Shown: in pieces, positions 1 to 5,002 of the stretch
Layout of the letters: the number at the start of each line of letters is the position of its first letter
How positions within the stretch are numbered: position 1 is the first letter of the stretch
From: Kordiimonadaceae bacterium
GTDB lineage: Bacteria > Pseudomonadota > Alphaproteobacteria > Sphingomonadales > Emcibacteraceae
Direction: 5' to 3'
Assembly: GCA_018699075.1 (NCBI GenBank)
Contig: JABIPV010000137.1
Span: 1 to 5,002 of the forward strand
DNA length: 5,002 nt
Translations under genes and position numbers: made by a program
Notes under the pieces: model-generated
What the model was told of the DNA's origin: nothing
Seen by the model: the letters and a program-made list of their open reading frames with translations, nothing else
The model's database searches: none

Positions 1-6
1 CCAATT

Positions 7-92
7 GTCAAACCCGCGAAAGTAGGTATCCATCTGGCTTTGGTTTATCCTCAACGATACTTGGAATGGACTCCCGCCTTAGGGGAAGTGAC
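7..92. repeat. Palindromic repeat element, copy 1 (degraded)
   Basis: This 86-bp block aligns without gaps to 632-717 in the same orientation, with about 73 of 86 bases identical by eye. It starts with GTCA, carries ACCCGC and GTATCCATCTGG on the left, and ends with ATGGACTCCCGCC...GTGAC on the right, so its ends are imperfect inverted repeats. Most differences from copy 2 lie in the GC-rich stems. The left stem ACCCGC/GTAGGT (12-17 and 22-27) and the right stem (70-89) no longer pair perfectly, so this looks like the older, decaying copy. CCAAT at 1-5 and ACTGG at 94-98 may be remnants of an outer CCAAT/ATTGG pair; the window edge hides anything further left. Confidence 0.8.
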
Positions 93-118
93 GACTGGTG
101 GGAGGTGTTTTCAAATAT

Positions 119-147
119 TTGACTCTCTAGAAAATTAAGCTCATTAT
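119..147 (+). promoter_or_regulatory. Candidate sigma-70 promoter for the small exported-protein gene
   Basis: TTGACT (119-124, five of six consensus bases) is followed after 17 bp by CATTAT (142-147, four of six, keeping the A at position 2 and the final T). Transcription would begin near 154, leaving a leader of about 25 nt before the TTG start at 179. TATATT at 145-150 fits the -10 consensus better, but the spacing would be 20 bp. The surrounding DNA is AT-rich, so chance matches are likely. Confidence 0.35.
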
Positions 148-168
148 ATTGGACTAATCTGATAGTTT

Positions 169-172
169 AGGA
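169..172 (+). promoter_or_regulatory. Ribosome binding site supporting the TTG start at 179
   Basis: AGGA at 169-172 (within TTTAGGATC) lies 6 nt before TTG at 179, a normal Shine-Dalgarno distance. No comparable motif lies at the right distance before the next in-frame ATG at 200. This, with the Lys-containing N-terminus it adds, decides the choice of the TTG start. Confidence 0.55.
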
Positions 173-178
173 TCTTTA

Positions 179-601
179 TTGAACAAATTAATACTTATTA
201 TGTTAATGCTAACGTGTTCTATTCATTCGGAATCTTTTGCGGCTGATGTGGTTAAGGTGTCTGACCCTATTGCAGATGCAAGACACGCTGTAAAAATGGG
301 AGATTACAGCCTTCATTATTATATTTCTGGCTACTCGGGGACGGGTCGCAATTACTTTGGTATTTTTTGTTCTGCCAGTTACGAAGTGATTGATCAATAT
401 TTGAATAAATCGTCTAACCAAGTGTTTTCAAATTTTCTTGAGAATGAGAAAAAAACTGAATTATTAAAGTCAGACGATTATTGGGTAATTTATAATCGTA
501 CCATTATTTCAGATGAAAGTTTTCCGCTGATAGGGTCATGTTATGATACGTTATATTTTCGTAGCAAGAATTTCCCCTCTAACTATGAGAGAATGATGTG
601 A
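179..601 (+). CDS. Small exported protein of unknown function (140 aa, TTG start)
   Basis: I do not recognise the family. The protein has a clear Sec signal peptide: short n-region MNK, hydrophobic core about residues 4-15 (LILIMLMLT...), and a cleavage motif S-F-A before A22. The mature part of about 119 residues would be periplasmic or secreted. It is rich in Tyr, Ser and Asn and contains GDYSLHYYISGYSGTG at about 41-56. It has exactly two cysteines, C64 and C121, which could form a disulfide. No transmembrane helix or metal motif follows the signal. The TTG start was chosen because it has an AGGA site 6 nt upstream and supplies Lys3; ATG at 200 would remove the positive n-region. The gene is about 35% GC by hand count, lower than the RND gene downstream, and is bracketed by two direct copies of an 86-bp repeat. 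It is separated from the efflux operon by about 300 bp containing a promoter, so nothing shows that it shares that function. The signal peptide and uninterrupted frame support a real gene. Confidence 0.7.
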   Translation: MNKLILIMLMLTCSIHSESFAADVVKVSDPIADARHAVKMGDYSLHYYISGYSGTGRNYFGIFCSASYEVIDQYLNKSSNQVFSNFLENEKKTELLKSDDYWVIYNRTIISDESFPLIGSCYDTLYFRSKNFPSNYERMM

Positions 602-634
602 ATATGGGACCTATTTGAAGTCCAATCAAAAGTC

Positions 635-654
635 ATACCCGCGCAGGCGGGTAT
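635..654. other. Hairpin 1 of repeat copy 2
   Basis: ATACCCGC (635-642) and GCGGGTAT (647-654) are perfect reverse complements around a GCAG loop, giving an 8-bp stem. It lies 34 nt after the TGA at 599-601. No T-run follows, so it is not a classical intrinsic terminator, though it could protect the 3' end of the upstream transcript. Confidence 0.75.
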
Positions 655-694
655 CCATCTGGCATTGGTTTATACTCATTGATACTTGGTATGG

Positions 695-714
695 ACTCCC
701 GCCTTCGCGGGAGT
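695..714. other. Hairpin 2 of repeat copy 2
   Basis: ACTCCCGC (695-702) and GCGGGAGT (707-714) pair perfectly around a CTTC loop, giving an 8-bp GC-rich stem. No T-tract follows on either strand. Together with hairpin 1 it forms a two-stem structure that could alternatively fold as one long imperfect stem using the outer arms. Confidence 0.75.
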
Positions 715-758
715 GACGGATTGGTTTCAGTAGAAACGTTTGATGATTTGTAATTACT

Positions 759-772
759 TTGACATAGATCAT
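759..772 (+). promoter_or_regulatory. FNR/Anr/FixK-like binding site (candidate)
   Basis: TTGAC-ATAG-ATCAT matches eight of ten defined bases of the FNR-family consensus TTGAT-N4-ATCAA and keeps both TTGA and ATCA cores. Its centre is about 765.5. TATAAT at 793-798 would put a start near 805-807, placing the box about 39.5 to 41.5 bp upstream, close to the class II activator position. If instead TTGACA is used as a -35, bound regulator would block RNA polymerase. The site is seen in the sequence; the regulator is inferred, since none is encoded here. Confidence 0.4.
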
Positions 773-786
773 TTTAATTATATATT
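759..786 (+). promoter_or_regulatory. Candidate sigma-70 promoter of the efflux operon
   Basis: TTGACA (759-764) matches the -35 consensus perfectly. After a 16-bp spacer, TATATT (781-786) matches five of six -10 bases. Transcription would start near 793, giving a 5' leader of roughly 117 nt before the ATG at 910. It is the only strong candidate seen in the 718-909 gap. The -35 overlaps an FNR-like box, and a palindrome begins immediately downstream at 788, so the true arrangement may be the alternative one described for 759-772. Confidence 0.5.
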
Positions 787-787
787 A

Positions 788-801
788 GTTATTATAATAA
801 C
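788..801. promoter_or_regulatory. Perfect 14-bp palindrome overlapping a -10 element (possible operator)
   Basis: GTTATTA (788-794) is followed directly by its exact reverse complement TAATAAC (795-801). The palindrome contains a perfect TATAAT at 793-798 and begins just after the TATATT at 781-786, so a dimeric regulator bound here would cover the promoter or start site. The symmetry stops at 787/802 (A opposite A). AT-rich DNA gives such palindromes by chance more often than balanced DNA, so an operator role is inferred from its position. Confidence 0.4.
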
Positions 802-896
802 AAGTACATTCAAAATGCGAAGTTTATTTTTTATGACGTTAAGCCGCCGGAAAAAATGTATTTGGACGTATTAAGTATATAATTTAAAATTTAACT

Positions 897-901
897 AGAG
901 A
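897..901 (+). promoter_or_regulatory. Weak ribosome binding site for the outer membrane factor gene
   Basis: AGAGA at 897-901 lies 8 nt before the ATG at 910. It is a weak Shine-Dalgarno match, but the following codons give a textbook signal peptide, so the start is still well supported. Confidence 0.45.
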
Positions 902-909
902 TAATTTAT

Positions 910-2178
910 ATGTTCTGTGTAAAAGCGTGGTTTTATTTATTAATTGTATTATTGCCCTTCGCGGCGCATGCACAATCAGAACATTATAAAACTGAAGGTG
1001 AGATTACAATTCAGATTAATCCATCCCTGACCATTGGTTCTGTTGTTCAAGCAGCTATGGGGATTTCGCCAGATAATCTGGTGGCTAGCTCAAAAGAAAA
1101 TTATGCCAATGCTTTATCGAACCGTTCGTCTAGCCTTTTTGCAGATACGCCTGAATTATCTTTTAAACATCAAAATGATAATCTGATTTCAAATCAAGGA
1201 TTGCAAGAATGGGAATCATCACTTGATATGCCATTATGGATGCCAGGGCAGAAATCTGCGGGCCGGTTAAAGGCGCGCATGTATGAACGTGAAACCGCGG
1301 CTTTTCGCAAATTATCAATTTTGCAAATCACAGGGCAAGTTCGGGAACTTTTATGGGAACTAAAGTTAGCTGATGCCGTCTTATTACAAAGCCGTGAAAA
1401 CCTACTTATCGCGGAAGCCTTAAATAATGATATTCAAAAACGTATTGCTGCTGGAAATTTACCACGTAGGAATAGCATTTTAGGTACAAAAGAAGTTATG
1501 AACCGTAAGATGGAAATGGTTGATGCAGAGGCAGAATATATTCACGTTGCAAAAAGATACGAAAGTATTACGGGCCTTGTTGAAATACCAGATGATATTG
1601 AAGAAGTAATTTATGCATCAGCAGAAAATGAAGATGAGGCGATTGATAAAGCCCCGATCATCGAATTTGCCCGCGCAAAGGTAGAATTCATGCGCGCCGA
1701 ATTTAAAGAAGCAAACAGCAGTTGGAGCAGTTCACCAAAATTATCTGTAGGCGTTAAACGAGAAAGAGGGTCTTTTCTTGATCGCAATATTGATTCAGTG
1801 GGTATCGGGCTTTCCTTACCGTTCGGGGCGACGTCGCATACCACTTCAAAGCGCGCCGAAGCCTCGATGGCACTGGCACAGGCAGAGAGAGAATTACAGC
1901 TTACTAAGCGTGATTATAGGCTTGAGTTACATGAAGCGGAACATGATTTGGAAATATGTGAAATTCAGTTGCCGTATATGAAATCACATTTTGAGCTGTC
2001 ACAAGAAAATTTACGTCTGAGCCAAAAGGCTTTTAACATGGGGGAAAGTGATTTATTGGACTTGATTAAAATACAAGAACAATACGTGCTGTCCTCTGCG
2101 CAAAATAATAAAAAAATAATTGAATGTAAGCGTGCTATCGCGCGACAAAATCAAGTTCAAGGAGTAATGGTGCAATGA
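910..2178 (+). CDS. TolC-like outer membrane factor of an HME-RND efflux system (CzcC/CusC family)
   Basis: This is the outer-membrane channel of the tripartite pump and should form a trimer that conducts substrate out of the cell. It has 422 residues, close to CzcC and a little shorter than CusC as I recall them. A signal peptide covers residues 1-21 (MFCVKAWFYLLIVLL..., cleavage A-H-A before Q22). The only Cys near the N-terminus is C3, outside any lipobox, so unlike CusC it is probably not lipidated. The family's internal duplication is visible. Repeat one has strands around 80-113 ending PLWMPGQ, then long Glu/Arg/Ala-rich helices at about 115-220. Repeat two has strands from SPKLSVGV at 275 to LPFGA at 303-307, then helices. 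The typical motif AFNMGESDLLDLIKIQEQY lies at 374-392. Its TGA (2176-2178) overlaps the ATG of the adaptor gene in an ATGA arrangement, which indicates translational coupling. Family assignment is firm; substrate cannot be read from this subunit. Confidence 0.9.
   Translation: MFCVKAWFYLLIVLLPFAAHAQSEHYKTEGEITIQINPSLTIGSVVQAAMGISPDNLVASSKENYANALSNRSSSLFADTPELSFKHQNDNLISNQGLQEWESSLDMPLWMPGQKSAGRLKARMYERETAAFRKLSILQITGQVRELLWELKLADAVLLQSRENLLIAEALNNDIQKRIAAGNLPRRNSILGTKEVMNRKMEMVDAEAEYIHVAKRYESITGLVEIPDDIEEVIYASAENEDEAIDKAPIIEFARAKVEFMRAEFKEANSSWSSSPKLSVGVKRERGSFLDRNIDSVGIGLSLPFGATSHTTSKRAEASMALAQAERELQLTKRDYRLELHEAEHDLEICEIQLPYMKSHFELSQENLRLSQKAFNMGESDLLDLIKIQEQYVLSSAQNNKKIIECKRAIARQNQVQGVMVQ
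2159..2164 (+). promoter_or_regulatory. Ribosome binding site for the adaptor gene
   Basis: AAGGAG at 2159-2164 lies inside the end of the preceding gene. It is 10 nt before ATG at 2175 and 16 nt before the third consecutive in-frame ATG at 2181, so 2175 is the best-placed of the three possible starts, though the spacing is slightly long. Confidence 0.6.
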
Positions 2179-3290
2179 TGATGTCCTCAAAAAGATTTTT
2201 TCTTAATATATTAATTGGAACTTTCGTTCTTGGAACGTCTTTTTCTTATGCACAATCACCCTTAAAACTCAATCAATCACAAATTTCGGATATGGGCATT
2301 GAAGTGATAAACCCTGCGTCCGTTTCATCAGTGTGGAGCCAAAATTATCCTGCGCAGATTAGAATTCCCAACGCGCAAATTCGAGTGATCAATTCAATGT
2401 TATCCGGACTTGTGAATGTTTTATATGTGGCAGAAGGTGATGAAGTTATAAAGGGGCAAAAACTGGCAGAAATTTCAAGCCAAGATTATTTGCAAGCACA
2501 ACAAAGTTTTCTCAATGCTCTATCAAGCCAAACTTTAATAAGCCGTAATCATACAAGAAATTTAGAATTAATGAATGAAGGGATTATTTCAGAAAAGAAT
2601 TTTGGAGCTAGCCAGTCCGATTTGCAAGCCGCAGAAGCAGAACTTTCTAGCACACGCCAAGCTTTGTTATTTTCCGGAATGAGCGAAGGACAAGTCGCAG
2701 AGCTTCAAAATTCACGTATATTGAATAAAACAATGGTGATTAGTGCACCTTTTGATGGTGTAGTGTTAAAGCAGACGGCACTTACCGGGCAACATCTTGA
2801 TGAAATGAGCTCGCTTTATCAAGTGGGGCAGCTCAACCCTTTATGGGTGGAAATACATGTGCCTTATCATTTGGCATCTAGCATACAAGTAGGAAATAAA
2901 ATCAGGATAGAAGGAAGTAATGAAATAAGTACGATCATTACTATTGGCCGTATGGTCCATGAAGAAGACCAAGGCATTATTGTCCGGGGAATACTTGAAA
3001 AATCAACAGATCAATTTATGCCCGGGCAGTTTGTTAATGTAACCATTGAACAAAAAACGGAGCAAAGTGCTCTATTTCGTATTCCGCTGGGATCTATTAT
3101 ACGCGATGGAAATGACGCAATACTCTTTAAGAAAATGGCCGATGGGTTTTCGCTGATAAATGCACAAATAATAGCTGATGAAGGTCAGTCGTTGGTGGTC
3201 GCCGCGCCGATAAACGTACGTGATGAAATCGCGTTCAAAGGGCTCGCGACCCTAAAAGGTATGTTAGAAGGATTAGGGAGTGAGGAGTAA
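2175..3290 (+). CDS. Periplasmic membrane fusion protein (adaptor) of an HME-RND efflux system (CzcB/CusB family)
   Basis: This adaptor bridges the inner-membrane pump and the outer-membrane channel. It has 371 residues. A signal peptide ends at S-Y-A before Q27, with no lipobox Cys. The mature N-terminus KLNQSQISDMGIEV resembles the start of CzcB/CusB proteins. The first lipoyl-like half is at about 74-102 (SMLSGLVNVLYVAEGDEVIKGQKL). An alpha-hairpin of Gln/Ala/Leu-rich helices spans about 103-185. The second lipoyl half is at 187-217 (MVISAPFDGVV...GQHLDE...LYQVG), followed by NPLWVEIHVP, which opens the beta-barrel at about 221-297. The membrane-proximal part runs from about 300 to the end (RIPLGSIIRDGN, then AFKGLATLKGMLEG). 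It lacks the three N-terminal methionines that bind Cu(I)/Ag(I) in CusB and lacks the His-rich stretches of CzcB, and no CusF-like or other extra domain is fused. Its TAA shares one base with the ATG of the pump gene. Family is firm; the metal is not. Confidence 0.9.
   Translation: MMMSSKRFFLNILIGTFVLGTSFSYAQSPLKLNQSQISDMGIEVINPASVSSVWSQNYPAQIRIPNAQIRVINSMLSGLVNVLYVAEGDEVIKGQKLAEISSQDYLQAQQSFLNALSSQTLISRNHTRNLELMNEGIISEKNFGASQSDLQAAEAELSSTRQALLFSGMSEGQVAELQNSRILNKTMVISAPFDGVVLKQTALTGQHLDEMSSLYQVGQLNPLWVEIHVPYHLASSIQVGNKIRIEGSNEISTIITIGRMVHEEDQGIIVRGILEKSTDQFMPGQFVNVTIEQKTEQSALFRIPLGSIIRDGNDAILFKKMADGFSLINAQIIADEGQSLVVAAPINVRDEIAFKGLATLKGMLEGLGSEE
3275..3280 (+). promoter_or_regulatory. Ribosome binding site for the RND pump gene
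   Basis: AGGGAG at 3275-3280 lies 9 nt before ATG at 3290. A second purine run, GAGGAG at 3282-3287, is stronger but only 2 nt from the start, too near for normal use. Both sit in the 3' end of the adaptor gene, fitting coupled translation. Confidence 0.6.
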
Positions 3291-5002
3291 TGCTCAAAAA
3301 GCTCATTCAATTCTCGCTTACGCAAAGACTGATTATTTTACTTTTTTCAACATTAATCGTTGCTGGTGGTTGGGTATCATTTAATGATACGCCCATTGAT
3401 GCATATCCTGATGTTTCAACGACGCAAGTTAAAATAATTTTAAAAGCGCCGGGGATGACCCCGGAAGAAATTGAACAACGGATCACGGCCCTTATAGAGG
3501 TCGAGATGCTTGGCCTTCCGCAACAAAGTATGTTGCGTTCGGTTTCGAAGTATGCGCTGACGGACATCACAATCGATTTTGAAGAAGGCACAGATATTTA
3601 CTGGGCCAGACAGCAAGTTTCAGAACGCTTAAATGGTATAATGGAAGATTTGCCAGCAGGAATTTCGGGCGGGATTGCGCCGATGACGACGCCTTTGGGT
3701 GAGATGTTTATGTTCACCATTGAAGGCGATAGTCTGACACTGATGGAAAAAAGGTCATTACTTGATTGGGTTATAAGACCGGCACTACGCGGGGTTCCTG
3801 GTGTTGCGGATGTAAATGCATTGGGTGGTCTTGTACGTACTTTTGAAATCGTGCCCAATAATTCTGCACTTCTTGCCCAGGGCATTACCATTGCTGAACT
3901 TAAAGAAGCGGTAGAACAAAATAATAAAAACGATGGTGCTGGACGCCTTAATGAAGGGGAAGAAGTACTTCTTGTGCGAACCAGCGGAAGCATCACCGAA
4001 TTAACCGATATCGAAAAAATCATCGTCAGAGCTCATCCTTTAGAACCGGTCAGGATAGGGGACATTGCACAGGTTCGCATTGGTTCGATTACCCGTTACG
4101 GAGGAGTGACCGCCAATGGTAAAGGTGAGGCCGTGGAAGGGCTGGTTCTTAGTTTACGCGGTGCAAACGCCCAAGAAGTAGTATTTGGCATAAATGAAAA
4201 ACTTGATGAAATTAGTGCCAGTCTGCCCGATGATGTTTTTATCAATGTTTTCTATGATCGGGGTATGCTGATTGATAAAGCCATATCATCCGTATCTCAA
4301 GCGCTTGGTGAAGCGATTATACTCGTATTGATATTATTGTTGATTTTTCTTGGTGATATACGTGTGGCGCTCACGGTGGCAATTATCTTACCGCTCGCGG
4401 CACTTGCCACTTTTATAATGATGAACCGTGTCGGCATGTCGACAAATTTAATGAGCTTAGGCGGGCTCGCCATAGCTATTGGTATTTTGGTGGATGCGGC
4501 GGTGGTGGTGGTTGAAAACATTGTCACATATTTTTCCCATGAAAATAAAGGTAAACATCCCAGATTACATTTAATTTACCGTGCGGTATCCGAGGTATCA
4601 CTTCCTGTAACTGCAGGGATGTTGATCATTATCATTGTGTTTTTACCGCTTTTATCCCTACAAGGATTAGAAGGAAAGCTGTTCTCACCTGTCGCATTGA
4701 CGATTGTATTTGCCTTAACGTCATCACTTATTTTGTCGCTGACAGTTATTCCAGTTGTGGCCTCTTACCTTCCTGCTAAAACCGGACATACGGAAACAAA
4801 ATTTGTACAATTCGTTCAAAAACGGTATCTGCCAATTTTAAATTGGTCCCTTGATAATACACGTAAAGTGATGATCTTTTCCGCTGGTTTATTGTTTATT
4901 GCATTACTTGTTTATACCCAAGTAGGTAAAACATTTATGCCAACGATGGATGAAGGGGATGTAATATTCCAATCGGAAAAATTGCCGTCGATAACCTTAG
5001 AA
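3290..5002 (+). CDS. Heavy-metal-efflux RND transporter, CzcA/CusA family (3' truncated by window end)
   Basis: This is the proton-driven inner-membrane pump of the system. The window holds 571 codons with no stop; family members are about 1,030-1,070 residues, so roughly 55% is present. The start MLKKLIQFSLTQRLIILLF and the DAYPDVSTTQVKI (37-49) and APGMTPEEIE (53-62) segments are typical of HME-RND pumps. TM1 is about 14-31. The periplasmic porter region spans about 32-335, with the docking-type segment near 190-235. TM2 is about 338-354, TM3 359-378, TM4 387-408, TM5 440-457, TM6 466-490 and TM7 527-543, followed by FMPTMDEGD (549-557), which opens the second porter half. TM4 reads GGLAIAIGILVDAAVVVVEN, with D402 and E409 equivalent by eye to CusA D405 and E412; the first relay aspartate of CzcA is A396 here. 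The position of CusA M573 is Q561, and several other CusA relay methionines are missing. Metal specificity is therefore unresolved, and I give no gene symbol. Confidence 0.92.
   Translation, partial: MLKKLIQFSLTQRLIILLFSTLIVAGGWVSFNDTPIDAYPDVSTTQVKIILKAPGMTPEEIEQRITALIEVEMLGLPQQSMLRSVSKYALTDITIDFEEGTDIYWARQQVSERLNGIMEDLPAGISGGIAPMTTPLGEMFMFTIEGDSLTLMEKRSLLDWVIRPALRGVPGVADVNALGGLVRTFEIVPNNSALLAQGITIAELKEAVEQNNKNDGAGRLNEGEEVLLVRTSGSITELTDIEKIIVRAHPLEPVRIGDIAQVRIGSITRYGGVTANGKGEAVEGLVLSLRGANAQEVVFGINEKLDEISASLPDDVFINVFYDRGMLIDKAISSVSQALGEAIILVLILLLIFLGDIRVALTVAIILPLAALATFIMMNRVGMSTNLMSLGGLAIAIGILVDAAVVVVENIVTYFSHENKGKHPRLHLIYRAVSEVSLPVTAGMLIIIIVFLPLLSLQGLEGKLFSPVALTIVFALTSSLILSLTVIPVVASYLPAKTGHTETKFVQFVQKRYLPILNWSLDNTRKVMIFSAGLLFIALLVYTQVGKTFMPTMDEGDVIFQSEKLPSITLE

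Larger units (their letters stand above)
622..724. repeat. Palindromic repeat element, copy 2 (well preserved), core 632-717
   Basis: The 86-bp core at 632-717 matches copy 1 (7-92) over its full length. Its ends form an imperfect inverted repeat of about 27 bp: the left arm begins GTCATACCCGCG, and the reverse complement of the right arm begins GTCACTCCCGCG, with roughly 22 of 27 positions matching. Each arm is also its own hairpin (635-654 and 695-714). CCAAT at 622-626 and ATTGG at 720-724 extend the symmetry outward. This architecture resembles the short non-coding palindromic or MITE-like repeats scattered in many proteobacterial genomes. It encodes no protein. It begins about 21 bp after the stop of the small exported-protein gene. 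Confidence 0.85.
718..909 (+). promoter_or_regulatory. Non-coding control region and leader of the efflux operon
   Basis: Together with the repeat, this fills the roughly 300-bp gap between the small gene and the operon. From left to right it holds the tail of the repeat, the FNR-like box and TTGACA (759), TATATT (781), the 14-bp palindrome (788-801) and an AT-rich leader to the weak ribosome site at 897. I see no intrinsic terminator, riboswitch-like fold, MerR-type spaced dyad or CusR-type box. A 19-codon reading frame at 815-874 has no ribosome site and is not called as a gene. Confidence 0.6.

Noticed and set aside
209..421. Minus-strand frame opposite the small exported-protein gene
   Set aside because: The plus-strand product has a proper signal peptide and ribosome site. 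The minus product is Arg-rich with no features.
632..717. Intrinsic terminator for the small gene
   Set aside because: The stems are good, but neither is followed by a T-run, and the same sequence occurs as a repeat at 7-92, so it is better explained as a repeat element.
7..717. CRISPR array
   Set aside because: Only two diverged copies about 540 bp apart with a gene between them; no regular spacer pattern and no cas gene.
815..874. Possible 19-aa leader peptide (MRSLFFMTLSRRKKCIWTY)
   Set aside because: No Shine-Dalgarno motif before the ATG, no attenuator-like hairpins after it and no metal-binding residue cluster; such frames occur by chance.
835..875. Direct repeat GACGTTAAG / GACGTATTAAG, starts 30 bp apart, as a regulator site
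   Set aside because: The two differ by a 2-bp insertion and are short; the spacing is suggestive, but there is no further support.
910..972. Lipoprotein signal on the outer membrane factor (Cys at residue 3)
   Set aside because: The Cys is before the hydrophobic core and not in a lipobox, while A-H-A at 19-21 fits signal peptidase I.
1611..1981. Minus-strand frame 1611-1844 and plus-strand frame 1778-1981
   Set aside because: Both are inside the outer membrane factor gene in other frames, encode no recognisable motif and have no ribosome site.
3598..4023. Minus-strand open frame of about 141 codons (and shorter ones at 3307-3591 and 4297-4527)
   Set aside because: All lie opposite the RND gene, whose plus-strand protein is clearly conserved. 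The minus products are Ser/Thr/Pro- or Ile-rich, low in motifs and have no upstream signals.

Overview
The window comes from a Gram-negative bacterium. It encodes an outer-membrane efflux channel, a periplasmic adaptor with a cleavable signal peptide and an inner-membrane RND pump, which only make sense in a double-membrane cell. The moderately AT-rich DNA, the palindromic GTCAT-CCCGC...GCGGG-ATCC type repeats and a TTGAC-N4-ATCAT motif like an FNR/Anr/FixK site point to Proteobacteria. I cannot place it lower than that; alpha or gamma are both plausible.

Layout. Positions 1-98 hold a degraded copy of an 86-bp palindromic repeat. Next comes a short promoter region and a small gene (179-601, TTG start) for an exported protein of unknown family, about 35% GC by hand count. 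A second, well-preserved copy of the same repeat (core 632-717), in the same orientation, follows that gene, so the small gene sits between two direct repeats. Positions 718-909 are a non-coding control region with overlapping signals: TTGACA/TATATT, an FNR-like box, and a perfect 14-bp palindrome that contains TATAAT.

From 910 to the window end is a tightly packed operon in C-B-A order for a heavy-metal-efflux (HME) RND tripartite pump. It contains a TolC/CzcC/CusC-type outer membrane factor (910-2178), a CzcB/CusB-type membrane fusion protein (2175-3290, ATGA overlap) and a CzcA/CusA-type RND transporter (3290 to beyond 5002, TAATG overlap, 571 codons present). The three should assemble into one envelope-spanning, proton-driven complex that exports metal ions from the periplasm and perhaps the cytoplasm.

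The likely substrate is the main puzzle. TM4 of the pump has the CusA-like GGLAIAIG...VDAA...EN pattern and lacks the first aspartate of the CzcA relay. However, most methionines of the CusA copper/silver relay that fall in the sequenced part are absent, and the adaptor has no Met-rich or His-rich N-terminus. I therefore give family names and no cus/czc gene symbols. I see no wholly new system here. The points most worth following are the repeat-flanked orphan gene, the layered promoter and the atypical metal-site residues of the pump.
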